Shown here one piece after another: positions 57,325-64,000 of a DNA stretch of 64,000 bases. Origin of the DNA: an uncultured delta proteobacterium (lineage in GTDB: Bacteria > Desulfobacterota > Desulfobulbia > Desulfobulbales > Desulfocapsaceae); contig CAIUQR010000028.1 in assembly GCA_903901335.1 (NCBI GenBank), positions 31,427-95,426 on the forward strand. Direction: 5' to 3'. Within the stretch, counting starts at the first letter, position 1. Each line of letters starts with the position of its first letter. Both the position numbers and the translations under genes were made by a program. The notes under the pieces were generated by a model. That model was not told the origin of the DNA. It made no database searches and worked only from the letters and a program-made list of their open reading frames with translations.

Positions 57325-58857
57325 ATGTTTGAATCTGCGGAATTGGGACACAAAATCAAAAAACCTGTTTATGAGAAGGAAGTTCCTCCCTTGCGTGAGG
57401 CCCTGCTTAATACCCAAATGGAACTGGCGCAATCGGCCAGGTTTCCGGTGATTATCCTGATCGGCGGATTGGATGGCGCGGGACGTGGCGCTACAGTCAA
57501 TCTGCTCAATGAATGGATGGATCCACGCCACATCCAAACCCATGGCATGGGCGAACCCTCCGACGAGGAACTCGATCGTCCCATGATGTGGCGCTTCTGG
57601 CGAGCCCTGCCGCCAAAGGGGAAAATCGGTGTATTTCTTGGCTCCTGGTACACATGGCCGATCTTGAACCGGGTAAATGGTATTACCAAGGAGGCCGATC
57701 TTGAACAAAGTATGGAGCGTGCCAAACTCCTGGAAAAAATGCTGGTGGACGAAGGCGCCCTGCTGATCAAGTTCTGGTTGCACCTCTCAAAGGATAAACA
57801 GGAAAAACGCCTCAAATCGTTGGAAAAGAACCCCTTGACCCGCTGGAAAGTCACCGACCGGGACTGGAAACACTTTAAGGCCTATGACAAATTCCAGGAA
57901 GTCCATGAAAACGTTATCCGTCACACCAGCACAGCTGAGGCTCCCTGGCTGATAGTGGAAGGCGAGGATGAAAATTACCGTAACCTGACCGTAGGCAGGA
58001 TTATTCTCAAGGCAATTCAGGACCGGCTGGAACAGGAAAAAGCGCCGCCGCTCAAGGTCCTGGCACCGCCCTTGCTGCCCCCCATCGACAATCTGCACTT
58101 GTTGAATACTTTGGATATGACGCAGGCCCTGGACAAAGATAAATTCAAGGTCAAACTGGAAAAATACCAGGGCAAGCTGAACGCACTGACGCGAGACTCC
58201 AAGTTCAAGTACATGTCGGTGATTGCGGTGTTCGAGGGTAACGACGCTGCCGGCAAGGGGGGAAGCATCCGCCGCATTACCGCCGCCTTGGATGCCCGCT
58301 ATTACCAGGTCATTCCCATTGCCGCCCCCACAGAGGAAGAACGTGCTCAACCGTATCTGTGGCGCTTCTGGAGGCATCTTCCGCGGAAGGGGCGGGTGAC
58401 TATTTTTGATCGTTCCTGGTATGGCCGGGTGCTGGTGGAACGCGTCGAAGGATACTGCCCGGAGACTGACTGGATGAGGGCGTACAGCGAAATAAACGAG
58501 TTCGAGGCGCAAATGGTCAGGCACAAAATGCTGGTCGTTAAATTCTGGCTGACCATTACCAAGGACGAGCAACTGCGCAGATTCGAGGATAGGCAGAAAA
58601 CTGGATTCAAGAGCTTCAAGATTACCGAGGAGGACTGGCGCAACCGTGAAAAATGGGAGCAATACGAACAGGCCGTGTGTGACATGGTGGATCGAACCAG
58701 CACACAGCTTGCCCCGTGGACACTGGTGGAAGCCAACGACAAGGACTTTGCGCGCATCAAGGTGCTGAAAACCTTGTGCGAAAAAATTGAAGCGAAGCTG
58801 AAGGAGTTGCACGAAGAGGGGGTTGACTACCTGGATAAGCCCAAGAAGCGCCACTGA
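57325..58857 (+). CDS. Polyphosphate:AMP phosphotransferase (two-domain PPK2)
   Basis: 510 residues from the ATG at 57325, with GGTGGAG upstream. Two PPK2 domains in tandem. The N-terminal domain has GGLDGAGRGATV, but the Walker B is IGVFLGSWYTW, lacking the Asp-Arg. The C-terminal domain has FEGNDAAGKGGSI, VTIFDRSWYGRVLVERVEG and the lid basic residues. This asymmetry is usual for the class II enzymes that make ADP from AMP and polyphosphate; the C-terminal half is the probable catalytic one. Confidence 0.9.
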   Translation: MFESAELGHKIKKPVYEKEVPPLREALLNTQMELAQSARFPVIILIGGLDGAGRGATVNLLNEWMDPRHIQTHGMGEPSDEELDRPMMWRFWRALPPKGKIGVFLGSWYTWPILNRVNGITKEADLEQSMERAKLLEKMLVDEGALLIKFWLHLSKDKQEKRLKSLEKNPLTRWKVTDRDWKHFKAYDKFQEVHENVIRHTSTAEAPWLIVEGEDENYRNLTVGRIILKAIQDRLEQEKAPPLKVLAPPLLPPIDNLHLLNTLDMTQALDKDKFKVKLEKYQGKLNALTRDSKFKYMSVIAVFEGNDAAGKGGSIRRITAALDARYYQVIPIAAPTEEERAQPYLWRFWRHLPRKGRVTIFDRSWYGRVLVERVEGYCPETDWMRAYSEINEFEAQMVRHKMLVVKFWLTITKDEQLRRFEDRQKTGFKSFKITEEDWRNREKWEQYEQAVCDMVDRTSTQLAPWTLVEANDKDFARIKVLKTLCEKIEAKLKELHEEGVDYLDKPKKRH

Positions 58858-58946
58858 TACTGCCTCTGCATGCATCAGCTCATAATACTACCGGTTAAAG
58901 TCAGCACATCTCCGATAAATCTGCCTAATAAAATTCAAATATACGC

Positions 58947-59189
58947 ATGATTGATTATACTGAAAAGCAATGCCCCGAATGCGGCCAGCAGTTACGATTT
59001 CCTAAAGATATTGGTGGAGTGCTTATGGCTTGCCCTTCATGTGGCAACAAGTTTCAGTCTGATTTTAAGCTGGGCGGTGTCAAAAGAAATGTATACAAGG
59101 GAATGTTGTCAAATGTCTTTGAAATGCCATATAAAATTGTGAGTCGTATTTGTCGGTTTTTTCTTGAACGATTCAAGAACAGCGCATAG
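58947..59189 (+). CDS. Small zinc-ribbon protein
   Basis: 80 residues. CPECGQQLRFPKDIGG and ACPSCGNKF form a four-Cys zinc ribbon, followed by a basic helical tail. Function unknown. It sits 9 nt upstream of the DUF6868-like gene. Confidence 0.7.
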   Translation: MIDYTEKQCPECGQQLRFPKDIGGVLMACPSCGNKFQSDFKLGGVKRNVYKGMLSNVFEMPYKIVSRICRFFLERFKNSA

Positions 59190-59198
59190 AGGTGAACT

Positions 59199-59441
59199 GT
59201 GACGATCTATGAGATAAGAAATCTCCTTCTCTGGTGTACTGGTATCAACTACCTAATTCTTTTTATCTGGTTCGGTGTTTTTGTATTTGCCCATGGCTGG
59301 ATGCATAGAATGCACGGGCGTTGGTTCAAACTCTCGGTTGTGACCTTTGACACCATTCATTATGCAGGTCTCGCTGTCTATAAAATTGGCATACTCTTGT
59401 TTAACCTCGTCCCTTTGATTGGACTTTACTTGACCTCGTGA
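59199..59441 (+). CDS. DUF6868-like small membrane protein
   Basis: 80 residues from a GTG behind GAGGTG. Two hydrophobic segments (LLLWCTGINYLILFIWFGVFVFAHGW and FDTIHYAGLAVYKIGILLFNLVPL, given here as continuous stretches around residues 8-32 and 50-75) separated by a short basic loop MHRMHGRWFK. Known only as a small conserved membrane protein. Confidence 0.7.
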   Translation: MTIYEIRNLLLWCTGINYLILFIWFGVFVFAHGWMHRMHGRWFKLSVVTFDTIHYAGLAVYKIGILLFNLVPLIGLYLTS

Positions 59442-59845
59442 CAAATTGACGAATTGTCCAGATCATTAACAGACTCAAAAGCATTGCTGTGAAGAAAATG
59501 AAAACCAACCAAGCCGTCAGTTTCATCAACTGCGTCAGCAATTTTTCCGAGCACAGATTTCGCTTCACTGCAGGTGACATTTCGAGTCAATCTGAGAAAC
59601 AAAACTTGTTGAGATGTATCCTCGATAAGTGATTGTTTGCAACCAGGGTAGGAACAACGAAACCTGTCGAGCGAACTCTTTTTCCTCTTCGAATTAGGCG
59701 TATCGCTGGCATAGACCGAACTCAAATTTCCCCTGGTTACGATATATTGCTGCGGATGCCGGTTGACGGAACTGATAGAAACAAGGTTGAAAACGCCGGA
59801 ACTATCAACTATTTGCCGATATTTGCTCATCAATTTTTCACTCAT
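59426..59845 (-). CDS. Hypothetical cytoplasmic protein
   Basis: 139 residues on the minus strand, overlapping the end of the DUF6868-like gene by 16 nt. GGAG lies six bases before the ATG at 59845. Contains RFRCSYPGCKQSLIED and SEAKSVLGKIADAVDETDG; no family recognised. The start signal is good, so it may be real. Confidence 0.5.
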   Translation of the reverse strand: MSEKLMSKYRQIVDSSGVFNLVSISSVNRHPQQYIVTRGNLSSVYASDTPNSKRKKSSLDRFRCSYPGCKQSLIEDTSQQVLFLRLTRNVTCSEAKSVLGKIADAVDETDGLVGFHFLHSNAFESVNDLDNSSICHEVK

Positions 59846-60009
59846 AATATCTCCATCGAATAGGTAAATGTTAATTCATTAGCTCATGATCGAAGCCACA
59901 TAAATCGGTATTACATCAAATCCTTTTTCAAATACTGTTCCTTGCTCTTCACACGTTATAGCAGGTGTGGTAGGACAAATAGTGACCAACCAGGAAAAGG
60001 AATATCAAA

Positions 60010-60975
60010 ATGGCGAAATATAAACCGCAGCATTCACGACTGCTCTTCATTGACCGGGAGATAAACACCGGTAGATTTCCAAACTGCGGGAAACTTGCTG
60101 AAGAATACGAGGTCAGCAGGAAAACGATACAGCGGGATCTGGACTACATGCGGTATCAACTCGATGCCCCTTTGGAATACTCTGCGAAACATCGTGGCTA
60201 TTATTACACTGAGAAGAATTTCAAGTTACCGGCCATCGACATCAAAGAAAGCGATCTTTTTGCCGTCTATCTCGCCGATAAACTTCTCATCCAGTACGAG
60301 GGAACAGCGATCTACAATAGTCTGTGCTCGGTTTTTAAAAAGATCGAAGACTCGCTTCCGAATAAAATAGCCTTTGATCCTGGAAACGAGCCTTCACGTT
60401 TTACGGTGTTCCCACCCTCCAACACGATTATCAAACCCGGTATATGGGAGACCGTTACCAGTGCTATTCGGTTGTCCCGCAAACTCGAAGTGCATCACCA
60501 GACACCTGGAAGCGAACCATCACTACGGATTCTAGATCCTTATCATGGCATCCGTTTTGAAGGTGATTGGTACGTTGTCGGGTTCTGTCATCTCCGCAAG
60601 GAAATCCGAACATTCAGCTTTGCCAGGATGCTCAAGGCGAAGCTGTTGCCGGATGCCTTCGAGATCCCAGCCAGCTTTGATTTTCATAAACTGACCGGAA
60701 GCCATTTCGGGATTCACTGGAGTGAGGATGAAGTGGACGTAAAGATCCATTTCAACAAAAAGGTTGCCGGTTACCTCAAAGAGCGGAAATGGCATCCTAC
60801 TCAGCAAATTGAAGAAAACACGGACGGCTCAGCTGTTTTATCACTGACGGTGAATCATCTACTGGAGTTAAAACGCTGGATTCTGTCTTGGGGAAATATG
60901 GCTCAAGTACTGGAACCACAGAGTTTCATAGAGGATATAAAGATTACTATCACTGAAATGAAGAATATCTATTGA
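60010..60975 (+). CDS. WYL-domain transcriptional regulator
   Basis: 321 residues. N-terminal winged helix-turn-helix (LAEEYEVSRKTIQRDLDYMRYQL); WYL domain at about 150-240 (LRILDPYHGIRFEGDWYVVGFCHLRKEIRTFSFARM); C-terminal WCX-type extension (WILSWGNMAQVLEPQSF). Such proteins sense nucleic acids or nucleotides and regulate defence or stress genes. No defence operon is adjacent; its target is unknown. Confidence 0.88.
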   Translation: MAKYKPQHSRLLFIDREINTGRFPNCGKLAEEYEVSRKTIQRDLDYMRYQLDAPLEYSAKHRGYYYTEKNFKLPAIDIKESDLFAVYLADKLLIQYEGTAIYNSLCSVFKKIEDSLPNKIAFDPGNEPSRFTVFPPSNTIIKPGIWETVTSAIRLSRKLEVHHQTPGSEPSLRILDPYHGIRFEGDWYVVGFCHLRKEIRTFSFARMLKAKLLPDAFEIPASFDFHKLTGSHFGIHWSEDEVDVKIHFNKKVAGYLKERKWHPTQQIEENTDGSAVLSLTVNHLLELKRWILSWGNMAQVLEPQSFIEDIKITITEMKNIY

Positions 60976-61580
60976 GCATGAATCTCCATTGACTGAGGCG
61001 ACGACCTGCTTGGTTCCAATCCATATGACAATTTATGTGACTTCCTCGATCTTTTTTGATGCATATACAGAAGGTTTTTCCATTAGGTGCCGACTTACAG
61101 GGAGGATTTCCCCTGTTTTATTGTATAGCTACTGTAAGTGACATCTTTCCAGACACGAACCTTCTAAGTGATTTCCGGATCAAGTCAGCACTCTATTTTG
61201 CGGGGAATACACCGGGATATTTGCAAATACCCAGAAAGTGATTGATATAATGGCAGGATGCTGATAATTTTCGCAGGTTATTGAAGTTGTGGAATTTATC
61301 GTGTGGTCAAAAGAAAATTTTGAAAAACCATTGTTGGGAGTCAACATCTGTGGGAAGTATCTGCACTTGAGGTGGCAAGGATTTGATGGACTCTATTTAA
61401 AGAGTCCGTTTATAATTCCTCAGAGAGGACTTCAGTAGATATTCTCTCCAAAACGCCACGCGAGGAATAGATATCATACAACAACTGTGATGCGAATCGA
61501 GGGAAATACTCCCATCATCTTTTAGGACTGAAAATCTATCCATGCCACAAACCATTCAACATCTTTCCAAGGAGATATTT
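60976..61580. other. Long intergenic region without a convincing gene
   Basis: 605 nt. The only clear structure is GGACTCT/AGAGTCC (61388-61394 and 61401-61407) around a 6-nt AT loop. Short frames here have no ribosome site or recognisable protein. It may contain remnants of lost genes. Confidence 0.4.
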
Positions 61581-61907
61581 ATGTCGGATAAAGGCAAGCC
61601 ATCGTTTTACAAGAAAGTCAGCAAAAAGTTCCCAGAGGTTATCAGTGCTGTAGAGAAACTCGGAACAACACTGCGCACAGCTGGTCCCCTCGATGAGAAG
61701 ACCTCCCATCTGATTCAGTTGGCAGCGGCAGCCGCCGGGCAGTCCGAAGGATCGGTATGTTCCCATACCCGAAGGGCGCTTCAGGCAGGAGCAAGTTCGG
61801 AGGAAATCATTCATACTCTGCTGCTGCTGGTTTCCACTATAGGTTTTCCGCAGACTATGGCTGCCTTATCTTGGTCTCAAGAAGTACTGGAAAAGAAAAC
61901 AAAATAA
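61581..61907 (+). CDS. Carboxymuconolactone decarboxylase/AhpD-like protein
   Basis: 108 residues from the ATG at 61581, with AAGGAG upstream. A helical fold with LRTAGPLDEKTSHLIQLAAAAAG and VCSHTRRALQAGASSEEI, matching the AhpD-like core; only one Cys of the usual CxxC is present, with the His three positions later. Family members are peroxidase partners or decarboxylases; activity here is uncertain. Confidence 0.8.
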   Translation: MSDKGKPSFYKKVSKKFPEVISAVEKLGTTLRTAGPLDEKTSHLIQLAAAAAGQSEGSVCSHTRRALQAGASSEEIIHTLLLLVSTIGFPQTMAALSWSQEVLEKKTK

Positions 61908-62150
61908 CCAATCTCCACTCCACACTTCCTAGAGAATAGGGCTCGATTGGCCTTGATAATAAGCATGTCTGAGCAAATGGGTTCACAGTCTAGGAAAGAT
62001 GTTGAATTTTTCTAGGACAAAAGAGAAAAAACAATATAGAGTTTTTTAAAATCCCCATGACTTGGAAACATTAAAAGTTTGACAAGAGTTATCAGGGGGT
62101 TTGGCTTCCTTGTTCTCAACAAAGGGGATTTTTTACAGACAGAGGTCAAT

Positions 62151-63287
62151 GTGGCAATTATTGCAACTCTATTCGGCATCCCCCTGATTTTGCTGGTTCT
62201 CTGGGAAGGGTTCGAAACTATTGTCCTGCCGCGTCGAGTAACACGACGCTTTCGCTTGACCCGGTTTTTCTATCGGAGCAGCTGGCGACCGTGGGTTTGG
62301 ATGGTCAATACCCTGATACCTGTCCGACAGCGTGAAACCTGGTTGAGCTACTTCGGCCCCCTGTCGCTCCTGCTGCTTTTGAGTATATGGGCTGGTGGCT
62401 TGATCACTGGCTTTGCCCTCCTTCATTGGGCACTCGGCTCGGCAGTGTTGTCCATAGATGGAAGAGCCGGCTTTTTTGCCGATTTCTACCTGAGCGGGAC
62501 GACTTTTTTTACCCTCGGGATGGGAGACGTTCTTCCCCGTTCAGATATTGCACGGTTGCTGGTTGTTGTTGAATCGGGACTGGGCTTTGCTTTCCTAGCA
62601 CTGGTCATAGGTTATCTGCCTGCGCTTAACCAATCCTTCGCACGCCGCGAGGTGAGTATTTCGCTTCTCGACGCCCGCGCCGGTTCACCCCCTACCGCCT
62701 CGGAAATCCTCAGCCGACACGTTCATGAACGGGGAAAAGATGCTCTTAGGCAACTCCTGCATGAATGGGAGCACTGGTCGGCTGAGCTCCTCGAAGGACA
62801 TCTCTCCTACCCGGTACTAGCCTATTTCCGTTCCCAACACGACAACCAGTCATGGCTGGCTGCTCTGACTGCGATACTCGATACCTGTGCGCTGATTATT
62901 GCCGGTTTGGAAGGAGCCAGTGAACGACAGGCTGAGCTTACCTTTGCCATTGCCCGGCACGCCGTTCTCGACCTATCGCTGGTCTTCAGGACCAATCCGA
63001 AGGAACCTGAATGCGACCGTCTGCCACCCGAACAACTGGACAGGTTGCGCACCCTCCTCACAGAGAGAGGTCAGAAATTACGGAAGGGGGTTGCTATTGA
63101 TCTCAAATTGCATGAGTTGCGTCAAATGTACGAGCCGTATGTCTATTCGCTAGCCACCTATTTTCAGGTGATACTGCCACCCTGGATTGCCGAGGAAGGG
63201 TGGATTGATAACTGGCAGGGGAGTTTCTGGAAACAGATCGAAAAGGGTACACCTTCGACGGGGAAAAACACTGCTAAACATTTCTAA
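62151..63287 (+). CDS. Two-TM potassium-channel-like membrane protein
   Basis: 378 residues from a GTG at 62151, with AGAGGT four bases upstream; a longer TTG start at 62079 is less likely. Four membrane segments: IIATLFGIPLILLVLWEGF, a second around SLLLLLSIWAGGLITGFALL, and two more bracketing the pore-like TTFFTLGMGDVLPRS (selectivity filter TLGMGD instead of TVGYGD). A soluble helical C-terminal half of about 200 residues follows. Gene relatives are annotated as ion-channel-like proteins. The filter change makes ion selectivity doubtful. Confidence 0.75.
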   Translation: MAIIATLFGIPLILLVLWEGFETIVLPRRVTRRFRLTRFFYRSSWRPWVWMVNTLIPVRQRETWLSYFGPLSLLLLLSIWAGGLITGFALLHWALGSAVLSIDGRAGFFADFYLSGTTFFTLGMGDVLPRSDIARLLVVVESGLGFAFLALVIGYLPALNQSFARREVSISLLDARAGSPPTASEILSRHVHERGKDALRQLLHEWEHWSAELLEGHLSYPVLAYFRSQHDNQSWLAALTAILDTCALIIAGLEGASERQAELTFAIARHAVLDLSLVFRTNPKEPECDRLPPEQLDRLRTLLTERGQKLRKGVAIDLKLHELRQMYEPYVYSLATYFQVILPPWIAEEGWIDNWQGSFWKQIEKGTPSTGKNTAKHF

Positions 63288-63541
63288 TCGATTTGGACAT
63301 ACAGGGAATGGTTGGAGGCTCATTTGGGTTTTTACTGTCCGTTTGGTCAATTAGTCCGGATTTACTGGAAATATGCGGACCTTTGGCCGATGCTATTTTG
63401 TTACGTATATACAGGATAGTCTCAATCCAAATTGGTCCTCTCGCTCTAAATATTCCAATGAAATCTTGAAGGGTTGAAATCATTTTTGAATGATATAGGT
63501 TTCCGGTTTTTGGACCATTCATAACGCTTAGAGGGTATCCA

Positions 63542-63895
63542 ATGATCTATATGGCTCGATTGGTACTTTTCCTTTTTGTCGCTGTCGAATGCAGCGGTTG
63601 TACCCCTCATCCTATTTCAATTTCTCCAAATCTCACATCTCTCAATTACAAGAACGACCAGTCTCGAATCGCGAAATCAGTAGCTTATTATATTCCTGAA
63701 GAGACCAGGAGACTAAAAGTCATCACCGCAGGCGGCGGCGGAGATTCGGTCAGTTACACTCCATATAAGGATTTGGAAACTGGAATATATCAGGCGCTGT
63801 CTAATGTGTTCAGCAGGGTCTATGTCACAACAGACACAACAGAAAGGGATTTTTTGAGGAGTGATCCTGCTATAAAAGAGTGGACACTCGGTTAA
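63542..63895 (+). pseudogene. Lipoprotein gene truncated by an IS insertion
   Basis: 117 codons. Signal ends VAVECSGC, giving a lipobox-like Cys. The mature part (SYTPYKDLETGIYQALSNVFSRVYVTT) stops shortly after DPAIKE, where TGGACACTCGG begins the likely left inverted repeat of an IS3-type element. The true protein was probably longer. GAGGG lies six bases before the ATG. Confidence 0.7.
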
Positions 63896-64000
63896 GCCAA
63901 TATTAAAGGAATTGGCAGGAGGAAGATATGAGTGTTCAACGAAGAAAATACGATCAGGATTTTAAACGAAATGCCGTTCACCTTGCTGAAGAGCCAGGAA
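63881..64000 (+). mobile_element. IS3-family insertion sequence, left end only
   Basis: Begins at TGGACACTCGG (63881), the probable inverted repeat, and contains the start of an orfA transposase. The element runs off the right edge, so its type within IS3 and its right end are unseen. Confidence 0.65.
63928..64000 (+). CDS. IS3-family transposase OrfA, N-terminal part
   Basis: First 24 residues, MSVQRRKYDQDFKRNAVHLA and onward, match the helix-turn-helix start of IS3-group OrfA. AGGAGG precedes the ATG at 63928. Cut by the window edge. Confidence 0.8.
   Translation, partial: MSVQRRKYDQDFKRNAVHLAEEPG

Noticed and set aside
57787..58875. Minus-strand 362-codon frame opposite PPK2
   Set aside because: High G+C shadow of a clearly conserved two-domain enzyme.
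61056..61241. 61-codon frame in the long gap after the WYL regulator
   Set aside because: No ribosome site and no protein-like pattern.

Overview
The window looks like chromosome from a Gram-negative, anaerobic-type bacterium of the Desulfobacterota, possibly a Desulfobulbales-like sulfate reducer. This is inferred from gene content and protein flavour; there is no rRNA gene to settle it. Outer-membrane biology is present (two TonB-dependent receptors, Pal, a MetA-type channel). There are two-component and c-di-GMP proteins, a GAF-type sigma-54 activator, and QueH in place of QueG.

Layout. 1-17 kb, almost all on the minus strand: a ketoacyl synthase/AMMECR1/YkgJ operon; a sensory locus of two TonB receptors, YfiR, a CHASE8-type hybrid kinase and a REC-PAS-GGDEF-EAL protein; a kinase/HPt/receiver phosphorelay; and rlmKL. 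17-24.4 kb: pal, then hisC-cmk, gatCA, an HD-GYP response regulator, tusA and a serine hydrolase. 24.4-24.76 kb: an AT-rich gap rich in inverted repeats. 24.76-31.9 kb, plus strand: dnaN-gyrB-gyrA-gpsA. 31.9-37.5 kb: a sigma-54 activator-queH-rdgB operon, two tRNA-Ser genes, parA-parB and a perfect parS. 37.5-46.6 kb: nadB, tRNA-Glu and tRNA-Lys, a two-gene RdgC, gatB, radC, hemW, a flavoprotein, a VF530-transglutaminase fusion and a Nudix hydrolase.

Gene orientation switches from minus to plus around 23-24.7 kb. The switch lies beside dnaN/gyrBA and about 12 kb from parABS. This makes the 24.4-24.76 kb gap a good candidate for the replication origin, although no perfect DnaA box was seen by eye.

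From 46.9 kb onward the content is accessory. It opens with a badly decayed type I restriction-modification locus: hsdR fused to hsdS by deletion, an internally deleted RhuM-Fic gene, and a twice-frameshifted hsdM. Then come a MetA-like outer-membrane protein, several small exported or membrane proteins, a saccharopine-dehydrogenase-like protein, a lipoprotein, a NitT/TauT-type ABC transporter, a double-domain PPK2, a WYL regulator, an AhpD-like protein and a two-TM potassium-channel-like protein. The window ends in an IS3-type element that truncates a lipoprotein gene.

The most distinctive system is the YfiR/CHASE8 locus at 4.2-11.6 kb. It resembles the YfiBNR (Tpb) c-di-GMP switch. Here the CHASE8 sensor is carried on a hybrid histidine kinase, a separate GGDEF-EAL response regulator is the likely output, and TonB receptors occupy the outer-membrane position.
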